This document shows, one piece after another, positions 1-7,450 of a DNA stretch of 49,597 nt. The translations under genes were made by a program, and so were the position numbers. The stretch's first letter is position 1. Every line of letters starts with the position of its first letter. The stretch is from Chloroflexota bacterium. Its GTDB lineage: Bacteria > Chloroflexota > Anaerolineae > UBA4142 > SHND01. The stretch lies in contig JACQWQ010000273.1 in NCBI GenBank assembly GCA_016209205.1, forward strand, positions 1-49,597. Reading direction: 5' to 3'. A model generated the notes under the pieces. It did not search any database. It was not told the origin of the DNA and saw only the letters and a list, made by a program, of their open reading frames with translations.

Positions 1-599
1 TCAAGTTTTTGACACTCGAAATACCCTGGACAAATGAGGGTTGGGGGGGTAAATGTGATGAGCTCGAGGTCTACTATGATCTGGGGATCGCCGCATGGGG
101 AGACGGGAAATCCTACTCTACCCAAAAGAACTTTGGATGGGGCGGCGAAAAATGTCAGGGTCCGACTATTTTCAACTGCATCGGCGACCCAGGCTATCTG
201 ATGCAGTTGAAGCGCATAATATGTCAAGACGTGCCCTACTACTACACATTTCAGCAACTAGGGGGCGGATTTGGCGTTCCCTATCCTGATACGCTCGTCG
301 TCCCCATGCCCGACAAAGACATTAGTATTCGGGTTGGGACAAACTTCTATGACCATGATCAGGGGGATGATGACGCCTTTGGCAAGCATAGGGCAGAGCA
401 CAAGTATCCTGACCTTCAGTCAGCTCAAAAGGAGTTGGGATGTGGCGGCAAGACGTTCCGCAACCCTGAGAACGTCTTTCTCATCGACGACGATGCCGAC
501 ACTGCGATCAATTACACTCTAACAGTTTATCCCAATGCGTGCAGCGATTTTCCTCTGGGTGTTCCTCTGCCTGTGCCTCCCTGGGCTCCAAACAAGTAA
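1..599 (+). CDS. 5'-truncated protein of unknown function
   Basis: The frame is open at the left window edge, so the gene starts outside; it ends with TAA at 597-599. About 198 residues are visible. The product is acidic, rich in Gly, Trp and Tyr, with several Cys (for example KCDEL, EKCQG, NCIG, GCGG) that would fit an exported, disulfide-bonded protein, and a proline-rich tail ending PPWAPNK. No family is recognised. The next gene, on the same strand, starts about 50 bases downstream. Function unknown. Confidence 0.55.
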   Translation, partial: KFLTLEIPWTNEGWGGKCDELEVYYDLGIAAWGDGKSYSTQKNFGWGGEKCQGPTIFNCIGDPGYLMQLKRIICQDVPYYYTFQQLGGGFGVPYPDTLVVPMPDKDISIRVGTNFYDHDQGDDDAFGKHRAEHKYPDLQSAQKELGCGGKTFRNPENVFLIDDDADTAINYTLTVYPNACSDFPLGVPLPVPPWAPNK

Positions 600-647
600 T
601 CCGCTGTCCGCTCAATGATAAGTCGGTTTGAATCAGGAGCACAAGAA

Positions 648-1545
648 GTGAAAACACTTTTCCCTGTTGCCATCGCGCTGCTCGCGCTGCTCGCCCTCGT
701 CGGCTGCATAATCGTCATCGGTCCGCTGCCGACGCCCACCCTGCCTGTGCTCAAGTCTCCGCCGACCGTGACACCCGGGCAGCCGCAGACGATGCCGACT
801 CGACAGCCACAGACAGCGACATCCGGACAACCACCGACGGCCAAGTTGCCAACAACTGAGACGCCGCCGACAACCGTGGCACCCGCGACGCTCGCACCGC
901 CTAGCGCAGGTGATCCTTATGCTGACCGCGTGTTGGATTTCAAGCCTGGCAGCAAAGCCAACGCTCGTTTTGGCAACCCACAAGTCGTGATTGGCGCGCC
1001 GGACTTTGACGAAGCGAACCTTCGCGGCTTTCTCAATCTCGGCGTGGGCGGGCTCGGTCACAGTCGAGTTCGTGGATAACCTCGCCGTAGAGGGTCCGGG
1101 CGCCGACCTCGAAATCTTGGGCGACCCCGGTGACGACGAAATGTGGATGGTTGAAGTCAGCGCCGACTGTACGAATTTCAAATCCTTTGGCAAGGCGCGG
1201 GAGCGGATCAAGCTTGATCTGTCAAAAGTGGGGCTGAGCTCGGCGCGCTGCGTGCGTTTGACTGACGATGGCGATCCCGCTGGCGGCATGTCCCCTGGAG
1301 CGGAGTTGGACGCGATCGCGGCGTTGAATTCGGCGGCGCCAACGTCAGGCGAGCCGACCACTCTCTCCACCTCCGCGCCGAGTACCGGTAAAACTCAGCT
1401 CGGTTCAGAGGTGCGCATTGGAATCATTTATCCGCTGACAGGGGGCTGGGCAAAAGAATGGGCAGAGGAGGCGCTGCCCATTATTGAGGTCGCGGAAGCG
1501 GACATCAATGCTTTGCCCGAAACCGCCGCCGCTGGCGGTGTGACC
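648..1545 (+). pseudogene. Frameshifted, 3'-truncated lipoprotein with discoidin-like and periplasmic-binding-protein segments
   Basis: A GTG start at 648 follows a CAGGAG site and begins a lipoprotein signal ending LLALVGC, followed by a Pro/Thr linker. Then comes a segment (VLDFKPGS...NPQVVIGAPD...LNLGVGG) typical of surface proteins with a discoidin-like fold. The frame closes at 1079, but the continuation (SVTVEFVDNLAVEGPGADLEIL) is in the +1 frame, so one extra base near 1053 breaks it. Past a second linker the protein enters a branched-chain amino-acid-type binding protein start (VRIGIIYPLTGGWAKEW...ADINALP), which stops abruptly near 1545 where antisense sequence of the next gene begins. 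Probably non-functional, unless the frameshift is a sequencing error. Confidence 0.65.
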
Positions 1546-2459
1546 GGGTCGAGCACTGCCGTCGCCAACAAGAACTGCTGCACCCTGTGCGGCTGCTCGC
1601 GCCACACTTCGTCGGCGAGATATTCGTATACTCCTTCGGTCAGTGCCAGTCGGTCAAGTAGAATCACGCGCTCCTCGATCGGGACTTTGCGCAGCGCATC
1701 CCGCAGCAGCACCAGACCTGCTGCCCAGCCCTGGCTCTTCTCCACCAACCTGGAGAGCGCTGCCTTGTCGAGCGGGAGATGGTAAATCTGACTGAAAAGC
1801 GCTTCAGTCTCTTCCGCGGTGAAGGCGAGATCAGAGGCAGTGATTTCCAAAAGCTCCTGACGAACGCGTCGGCGCGCCAGACTCAAGCCTGTCCTGAGCA
1901 CTTTGGCTTCGCTCAGTGTAAACTCCGTCGAAGGATCGGGCTGGGCTCGAGTGAGGAGGCAGACGTGAACGTTGGATGGCGCATTGTCAAGAAAGAATTC
2001 GAGGGTGTGCTGAACGGAAGGGATCTCGGCTAGGTGCAGGTCGTCCAGCACCAGCAGCAGTTCTTCGACCACGGCAGCTTCAAGGTCGGAACAGAGCTGT
2101 GCCGCCTCTGGATCGGCAGCACCCCTTGTCCTCGCAGAAGTTAGGCGATCAACGCTGGAGCCTACAGTTGGTCGAACGCGCGTCAGGGCGGGGAAAGGGA
2201 TACACAGCGCCGCGCGGAGATGATCCACAAAGACGACGGGGTCGCGGTCGCTCCGTGCCAGGCGGCACCAAGCCACGGGGGCCCGGGTGCTTGCGGCAAA
2301 ATCCGCCAGTAGCGTCGTCTTGCCATAGCCTGCGGGGGCAACGATCAACGTCAGTCGGAAGTGCAAGGTTTGCGCGATGAGCTGGAATAACCGCTCCCGG
2401 AGCAGCGTTGTCGCTCCGACCGAAGGCGGAGTCAGCATGGCTTGAGTGTAAGCTTTCAT
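1540..2459 (-). pseudogene. 3'-truncated MalT/LuxR-type ATP-dependent transcriptional regulator
   Basis: Read from ATG at 2459, the product shows the N-terminal STAND/AAA region of MalT-like regulators: Walker A (APAGYGKTTL), Walker B (LLVLDDLHL), and the sensor stretch LSRLVEKSQGWAAGL, up to FLLATAVLDPVTP. Family members normally run to about 850-900 residues, with a TPR-like region and a C-terminal LuxR helix-turn-helix. Here only about 305 residues are family-like. After that the frame reads antisense through the neighbouring binding-protein fragment to a chance stop at 1428. Without its DNA-binding domain it cannot act as a normal activator. Confidence 0.7.
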
Positions 2460-2487
2460 ACCGATTTTTTACGTATTATATACGTAC

Positions 2488-2619
2488 CTGGACTCTGGCG
2501 AATTTCTAACCACTACTGAAACTATAGTTATTTTCCGACGAACGCTTGTTCTCACGCTCTAATACGACCCTTCGGAAATAACTAGAATTCGCCCGTTTTC
2601 AAAATTCGCCAGAGTCCAG
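2488..2619. mobile_element. MITE-like element, 132 bp, 18-bp perfect terminal inverted repeats
   Basis: Ends 2488-2505 (CTGGACTCTGGCGAATTT) and 2602-2619 are perfect inverted repeats. The element is flanked on both sides by the same heptamer TACGTAC (2481-2487 and 2620-2626), which looks like a target-site duplication. A second, imperfect inverted repeat lies inside (about 2518-2539 against 2570-2590), so the whole unit can fold into a long hairpin. There is no coding capacity, so it would be mobilised in trans. The transposase family is not identified. Confidence 0.7.
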
Positions 2620-2690
2620 TACGTACATCAATAGCAGGCGTTCGTCACCGCCGACTGAAGCGCCATCGCAGACTGGATGGATGAAATGCT

Positions 2691-2720
2691 CGTAATTGTT
2701 TACCGTAATTGTTTACCGTA
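2691..2720. repeat. Short direct tandem repeat (13-bp unit, two copies)
   Basis: CGTAATTGTTTAC is repeated head to tail here, between the MITE-like element and the rarA promoter. No gene is seen in this spacer apart from a 20-codon open frame at 2803 that I do not call. Confidence 0.5.
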
Positions 2721-2844
2721 TCATGGAGCAGGATAGTTCCGTCGTCAATCCCAACAAAGTCGGATTGCAGGAAAGTGTCAAATCAGGTATCTTGAACGCA
2801 CTATGACGTGTGATGAACTCTTGGCACAACTAGCCGCCGCACAG

Positions 2845-2889
2845 GCGTTCGTTCCGTACGCTGGGTAGCGAACGTTCGCCGTAACGTTC
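2845..2889. repeat. Dispersed repeat copy (GCGTTCGTTCCGTAC / GAACGTTCGCCGTAACGTTC)
   Basis: Two motifs, at 2845-2859 and 2870-2889, recur exactly around 45748-45861 beyond obg. A degenerate version forms the tandem repeat inside obg. This copy sits just upstream of a terminator. Confidence 0.6.
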
Positions 2890-2905
2890 GTGAGATTGGA
2901 GACTG

Positions 2906-2939
2906 AAGGCGATGGGCGAAAGCTCGTCGCCTTTTTTTC
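2906..2939 (+). terminator. Rho-independent terminator
   Basis: A stem AGGCGA (2907-2912) pairs with TCGCCT (2927-2932) and is followed by a run of T. It isolates the rarA promoter from the remnant region upstream. Confidence 0.65.
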
Positions 2940-2940
2940 T

Positions 2941-2969
2941 TTGACCGACTAGAACGCGTATGCTAGAAT
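2941..2969 (+). promoter_or_regulatory. Sigma-70-type promoter of rarA
   Basis: TTGACC (2941-2946), a 17-nt spacer and TAGAAT (2964-2969). Transcription would start near 2976, about 44 nt before the rarA ATG. The leader contains the CACCAGT repeats. Confidence 0.6.
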
Positions 2970-2973
2970 CACG

Positions 2974-3013
2974 CAGTCGCTAGTCACCAGTCACCAGTGA
3001 CCAGTCGCCAGTC
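2974..3013. repeat. Short-repeat hairpin in the rarA leader (unit about AGTCACC)
   Basis: Degenerate repeats of AGTCACCAGT followed by the complementary GTGACCAG form a small hairpin directly before rarA. The same architecture with other sequences recurs across the window. Confidence 0.55.
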
Positions 3014-3019
3014 TTTCTC

Positions 3020-4408
3020 ATGAGCAATAAACAACTGACCGGTCGTAAAGCCGCCGCGCGCGATCTGTTCGAAGCGGCACGTGCAGAGGAACGCGAACGC
3101 GGGCAGCCGCTCGCCGCGCGGATGCGCCCACGCACGCTCGACGAATTTACGGGACAAGAAGAAATTCTCGGTCCGGGGAAATTGCTGCGCCGCGCGATTG
3201 AAAGCGACCGTCTGTTTTCGTCCATTATTTTGTGGGGACCGCCCGGCACCGGCAAAACTTCGCTTGCGGCGATTATTGCCAACCGCACCGCGTCGCATTT
3301 TGAAACGTTGAGCGCGGTGCTTGCAGGTGTGGCGGACATTCGCCGCGTGGTGGACGAAGCGCGCGAACGCTTCAACCTCTACGGTCAGCGCACGATTTTG
3401 CTCGTGGACGAAATTCATCGCTTCAACAAAGCGCAGCAGGATGCGCTCTTGCCGCACGTGGAGAACGGCACGATCATCCTCATCGGCGCGACGACCGAGA
3501 ACCCTTATTTTGAAGTCAACAGCGCGCTGCTCTCGCGCTCGCGTGTGTTTCAATTCAAGCCGCTGACGCAGGACGCGACGCTGGGGTTGCTGCGCCGCGC
3601 GCTGGCAGACGCAGAGCGCGGCTACGGCGCGCGCCAACTTGAAATTACGGATGAAGCGTTGGAGCATCTCGCGGAGGTTTCGGGCGGCGACGCGCGTTCC
3701 GCGCTCAACGCGTTGGAACTCGCCGTCGAATCTACCGCGCCGGACGCGGATGGCGTGACGGGCGTGAATCTGGAGGTTGCGCAAGAGTCCATTCAACGCC
3801 GTGTGCTGCGCTATGACAAATCGTCGGATGAGCATTACGACACCATCAGCGCGTTTATCAAGAGTATGCGCGGCAGCGATCCCGACGCGGCGTTGTACTA
3901 TTTGGCAAAGATGTTGTATGCGGGCGAGGACCCGGAATTCATCGCGCGGCGCATGATTATTTTCGCGTCCGAAGACATCGGCAATGCCGCGCCCTTGGCG
4001 CTCGTCGTCGCGGTCAGCGCGATGCAGGCGCTTCAATTCGTCGGCTTGCCCGAAGCGCAGCTTAATTTGGCGCAGTGCGCGATTTATCTCGCCACCGCGC
4101 CGAAATCCAATTCGACGCTCGCCATTGGCGCGGCATTGGCGGATATTGAACGGTTGGGCAATCTCGACGTGCCGAATCATCTCAAGGATTCATCACGCGA
4201 TTCCCGTGCGTTGGGACACGGCAAGGGTTACAAGTACCCGCACGAGTTTGAAAATCATTTCGTCGTGCAGCAGTATTTACCCGACGGCGTGCGCGACAAA
4301 ATTTATTACACCCCGGGCGCGCTGGGCAGCGAACGCGAGATTGCGGAGCGGCTGCGTGTGTGGCGGGAGAAAATGGGCAAGGCGAATACACAAGACGGAA
4401 AAGCGTGA
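3020..4408 (+). CDS. rarA: Replication-associated recombination protein A (RarA/MgsA), AAA+ ATPase
   Basis: The 462-residue product matches the RarA/MgsA/WRNIP1 family in length and motifs: the conserved start RMRPRTLDEFTGQE (about 35-47), Walker A GPPGTGKTS (73-81), Walker B LLVDEIHRF (127-135), sensor 1 GATTENPYF, and the arginine-finger region LLSRSRVF. The C-terminal half carries the family tetramerisation region (RRMIIFASEDIGNAAP). The protein acts at stalled replication forks alongside clamp-loader-like proteins. It has its own promoter and is followed by a spacer with CAAATGT repeats and a VapBC-like pair. Confidence 0.95.
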   Translation: MSNKQLTGRKAAARDLFEAARAEERERGQPLAARMRPRTLDEFTGQEEILGPGKLLRRAIESDRLFSSIILWGPPGTGKTSLAAIIANRTASHFETLSAVLAGVADIRRVVDEARERFNLYGQRTILLVDEIHRFNKAQQDALLPHVENGTIILIGATTENPYFEVNSALLSRSRVFQFKPLTQDATLGLLRRALADAERGYGARQLEITDEALEHLAEVSGGDARSALNALELAVESTAPDADGVTGVNLEVAQESIQRRVLRYDKSSDEHYDTISAFIKSMRGSDPDAALYYLAKMLYAGEDPEFIARRMIIFASEDIGNAAPLALVVAVSAMQALQFVGLPEAQLNLAQCAIYLATAPKSNSTLAIGAALADIERLGNLDVPNHLKDSSRDSRALGHGKGYKYPHEFENHFVVQQYLPDGVRDKIYYTPGALGSEREIAERLRVWREKMGKANTQDGKA

Positions 4409-4476
4409 AACGTCAAATGTCAAATGTGGTGAGTGTTTTCTGCAACGTTCGCGGCAGCAATCGTAGGAGGTGGAAT

Positions 4477-4809
4477 ATGGCAGCCAGTACAGTCACGGTG
4501 CGCGATGTCAAGAAAATACAGCGCGAAATTGCGCAATTGAAAAGGCGCGTCGAAAAGTTAGAAAAAAAGAAAACGACGCGGCGGAGCGCCGTTGGGAAAA
4601 AGAATGGCGCGAATGGACATCGCGCACGTTTGAGGGGTGGAGCTGGGCGCACAACACGTAGTCGAAAAGGGGGCAAAATTTTCAAGCCCGACGCGCGTCT
4701 GCGGAGTCTGCTTGGCGCGGTTACTTTGGGCTATCCCACGGGCAGTGACAACGAGAGCATCGACCGCGATCTCGCCCTTGAGTACGGCAGCACGCATGAG
4801 GCACAATGA
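4477..4809 (+). CDS. Antitoxin-like protein preceding a PIN toxin
   Basis: The start ATG at 4477 is chosen because AGGAGG lies about 8 bases upstream; the 110-residue product begins with a helix (IQREIAQLKRRVEKLEKKK) that looks like a coiled coil. The tail (GSDNESIDRDLALEYGSTHEAQ) resembles antitoxins that precede PIN-domain toxins. The middle is very basic and low in complexity. A different frame there is Trp-rich, so an error or old frameshift in the middle cannot be excluded. Its stop overlaps the toxin start as ATGA, the usual arrangement of co-translated toxin-antitoxin genes. Confidence 0.65.
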   Translation: MAASTVTVRDVKKIQREIAQLKRRVEKLEKKKTTRRSAVGKKNGANGHRARLRGGAGRTTRSRKGGKIFKPDARLRSLLGAVTLGYPTGSDNESIDRDLALEYGSTHEAQ

Positions 4810-5198
4810 TGCTGCTTGACACATCTGGGCTGCTGTGCATGATGGACCGCAAGGACACGCGCTTTACTAAAGCGCACGAATTTTTCTTGGCCGCAGATGA
4901 GAAATGGACGCATAGCTACGTCATTGCCGAGTTGGTTGCCCTTGCAACCGCACGCGGTTTCTTGCGGTCGCATTTGTTCGAGTTTATTGCCGCTTTGCAG
5001 GATAGTTCAGAAGTTGAGGTCGTCATGGTGGATAAAGACTTGCATCACGCCGCGCTTGCGCGCTTGCGTCAACGCCTCGACATGGAATGGTCGCTTTGCG
5101 ATGCGGTGAGTTTTGTGCTGATGGAGCGTTTGGACATTCGGGAAGCGTTGACCACCGACCACCATTTCGAGCAAGCCGGATTTGTCCGCTTGTTGTAA
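4806..5198 (+). CDS. PIN-domain ribonuclease toxin (VapC-like)
   Basis: The 130-residue product has the PIN fold signature: D5 in LLDTSGLL, E42 in VIAELVALA, D99 in LCDAVSF and D118 in TTDHHF, all at the expected spacing for the metal-binding acidic cluster. PIN toxins of this kind cleave RNA and are held inactive by the preceding antitoxin. The start overlaps the antitoxin stop. All acidic residues are present, so the toxin should be active if expressed. RNA target unknown. Confidence 0.85.
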   Translation: MMLLDTSGLLCMMDRKDTRFTKAHEFFLAADEKWTHSYVIAELVALATARGFLRSHLFEFIAALQDSSEVEVVMVDKDLHHAALARLRQRLDMEWSLCDAVSFVLMERLDIREALTTDHHFEQAGFVRLL

Positions 5199-5270
5199 GG
5201 CGAACCTTTCACGGAAAAATTACGTCTAAATGCAGATACAATCCCAAAATTTTGCAAGGAGTACAAAACA

Positions 5271-5951
5271 ATGACTAGACCTTCCCCTTTCTTGGCGTTG
5301 GAACGCTTTCTCCATGACCAGCTCGTAATTCCCGTCGTCCTGTCAAGTTTGCTCGGCGTCGCGTTCTTTGTCGGGCGCGCATTGTGGAGCGGACACTTTT
5401 GGCATTTTTTCTTGATGTGGAATTTGTTCCTCGCGTGGATTCCCTACGTGTGCGCGTTGGCAATGGCGGCGCTGCATGATCGGCGCGCGGCGGCGTGGCA
5501 ATACGTGATCCCTTCGCTGGTGTGGCTGCTGTTCTTTCCGAACGCGGCGTACCTCGTGACCGATTTGGCGAATCTCGGCGAATTTCCGCCGGTCTCATTT
5601 TGGTACGACGTTGCTTTTTTTGCGACGATGGCATGGACGGGCTTGCTGCTCGCAGTGGCTTCACTGCAAATCGTCCAGCGCATGGTCAAGGAATCGTTCG
5701 GCGTAATTTGGAGTTGGATTGTCGTCATGGTCGTGATTGACTTGAACGGCGTCGGAATTTACCTCGGACGTTTTTTGCGTTGGAATAGCTGGGATGTTTT
5801 TACCGATCCGCTGCCGGTGCTTCAAGATGCGCTGACCCCGTTTTTGCACCCCATCGCCTATCGCCAACCGGTTGCTATTATGATTGTGTTTAGCGCGCTG
5901 CTGTTTGTGTGTTACGTGAGTGTGCTCGCCCTGCAAAACCGCCGCGCTTGA
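5271..5951 (+). CDS. DUF1361 family multi-pass membrane protein
   Basis: A good AAGGAG site precedes ATG 5271. The 226-residue product has about six or seven hydrophobic segments and the DUF1361 hallmark LLFFPNAAYLVTDLANL at about 86-102, followed by WYDVAFF. The biochemical role of this inner-membrane family is unknown. It lies directly upstream of the C39-like peptidase gene, about 37 bases apart, on the same strand, so the two may be co-transcribed. Confidence 0.85.
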   Translation: MTRPSPFLALERFLHDQLVIPVVLSSLLGVAFFVGRALWSGHFWHFFLMWNLFLAWIPYVCALAMAALHDRRAAAWQYVIPSLVWLLFFPNAAYLVTDLANLGEFPPVSFWYDVAFFATMAWTGLLLAVASLQIVQRMVKESFGVIWSWIVVMVVIDLNGVGIYLGRFLRWNSWDVFTDPLPVLQDALTPFLHPIAYRQPVAIMIVFSALLFVCYVSVLALQNRRA

Positions 5952-5988
5952 TGAGTTCGTTTCCGCGTTCCCCAGATCGAAAATTGAC

Positions 5989-7413
5989 ATGAATGCTTGT
6001 CTTTATGCGCGGCGTCGTTCGAACCGCGCCGACGTTCGTCCCACGCTCTTGTGGTTCGGCTTGACCGTGTTGTTGTTGAGCGGTCTATGTGTTGGCGCTT
6101 TGATTGCGCGTACGGTAGCGGGCGAATGGCTCGAGTTAAAAATGGAAAGCGCCCGGGTGCGCGTCCTGGAAATGCTGCCCAAACCCGACCAACCGGATTT
6201 TGTGTCCACACCGATGTTTTCCAATGCGTACGTGTCTGCGCGTTCAACCATCGCGTGGAGCGCGAATCGCCCAACGCGAACGGCAACCATAATCGCGCCG
6301 CCGACACAAACAACCGCTGCCGTCGCGGCACTGCGCCTAGAGCAGCCGACCCTTGTCCCGAACAACCGTCAGGGAACTCGACCAGCCGACCAACCGACCA
6401 ACCGACCAGCCGACCAGCCGACCAGCCGACCACTCGACTACCTGACCAGCCGACCACCTGACTACCCGACCATCCGACCGATTCAACCCGCGATGCAACT
6501 TGGCGGTGTTGTACACGAAGCGCAGCGATTCAATAACTGCGGTCCGACGACGTTGCGCATGTATCTTTCGTTCTACCAATACACGCAGGACACACAGATT
6601 GAAATCGCGAATGTTTTGAAACCGAACAAAGACGACCGTAACGTCAGTCCCGACGAACTGGTAGGATATGCTCGGCGGAAAGGATTCCGCGCGCTGGTGC
6701 GTGTGAATGGGGATTTGGAGCGCTTGAAACTATTGATGTCGAACAACATTCCTGTCATGATCGAAGAGGGCTACGACCCGCCGCGCGCAAAACAAGGTTG
6801 GATGGGACATTATTTGCTGCTCACAGGGTACGATGAAACGGGCATCACCGCGCAAGATTCGTACAACGGACCCAATCAAAGCGTCACGTGGCAAGCGCTG
6901 GACGGACACTGGCGCAATTTCAATCGCACCTATCTTTTGGTGTACACCGACGTGCAAGCAAAGGTTATCGACGCGATCCTCGGCCAAGATGTGGACGACG
7001 CGACAATGTATGCCCAAGCGGCGCAGCGCGCTCAAGACGAATGGAATGCGAATCCTAACGACGGCTTTGCCGCGTTCAATCTCGGTTCGTCGCTCGTCGC
7101 GTTGGGTGAATACGAAGCGGCGGCGCAAGCGTTCGATCAAGCGCGCTTTTTGAAATTACCGTGGCGCATGATGTGGTACCAATTCGGTCCGTACGAAGCG
7201 TACTATCGCGTCGGGCGCTATGAAGAAGTGATTGCCCTGGCGGACACGACGTTGAAACCGAGCGGCGATTTGGAAGAGTCGTACTATTACAAAGGATTGG
7301 CGCTCGAAAAATTGGGGCGCACGGCTGAGGCGCGCGCGGCGTTTGAAACGGCGCTTCGGTACAATGCGAATTATCAAGCCGCGCGACGAGCGTTCGCCGC
7401 GCTCAAGCCCTGA
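5989..7413 (+). CDS. Membrane-anchored C39-like cysteine peptidase with C-terminal TPRs
   Basis: ATG 5989 is preferred over upstream in-frame codons because it places a short basic N-terminus before one membrane helix (about 19-41). A low-complexity stretch at about 131-163, with eight-residue periodicity (ADQPTNRP, ADQPTSRP), comes from 8-bp tandem DNA repeats. A papain-like C39_2 domain follows, with Cys184 in NNCGPTTLRMYL, His274 in GHYLLLTGYD and Asp290 in AQDSYNG. The C-terminus (about 345-474) holds TPR-type helices (AAFNLGSSLVALGEYEAAAQAF, YYYKGLALEKLGRTAEAR). It probably acts outside the membrane; substrate unknown. 474 residues. Confidence 0.8.
   Translation: MNACLYARRRSNRADVRPTLLWFGLTVLLLSGLCVGALIARTVAGEWLELKMESARVRVLEMLPKPDQPDFVSTPMFSNAYVSARSTIAWSANRPTRTATIIAPPTQTTAAVAALRLEQPTLVPNNRQGTRPADQPTNRPADQPTSRPLDYLTSRPPDYPTIRPIQPAMQLGGVVHEAQRFNNCGPTTLRMYLSFYQYTQDTQIEIANVLKPNKDDRNVSPDELVGYARRKGFRALVRVNGDLERLKLLMSNNIPVMIEEGYDPPRAKQGWMGHYLLLTGYDETGITAQDSYNGPNQSVTWQALDGHWRNFNRTYLLVYTDVQAKVIDAILGQDVDDATMYAQAAQRAQDEWNANPNDGFAAFNLGSSLVALGEYEAAAQAFDQARFLKLPWRMMWYQFGPYEAYYRVGRYEEVIALADTTLKPSGDLEESYYYKGLALEKLGRTAEARAAFETALRYNANYQAARRAFAALKP
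6379..6480. repeat. 8-bp tandem repeat inside the C39-like gene
   Basis: About twelve imperfect copies of CCGACCAG/CCGACCAA. Because 8 is not a multiple of 3, three units encode eight residues, giving the period ADQPTNRP. It lies in the linker between the membrane helix and the peptidase domain. Confidence 0.8.
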
Positions 7414-7450
7414 GCACACACACAGATTCCTTACAGACCAAAGATTCGCG

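Noticed and set aside
2803..2868. Short frame starting MTCDELLAQLAAAQ before the rarA terminator
   Set aside because: Only about 20 codons and its end lies in a dispersed repeat; insufficient support for a gene.
2984..4180. Long open frame (about 398 codons) on the minus strand opposite rarA
   Set aside because: Arg/His-rich composition with no family pattern; it is the antisense shadow of a GC-rich gene.
4470..4661. Alternative frame for the antitoxin (Trp-rich product)
   Set aside because: It has no antitoxin-like end and stops early; the frame from 4477 reaches the toxin with the usual overlap. Some doubt remains for the middle part.
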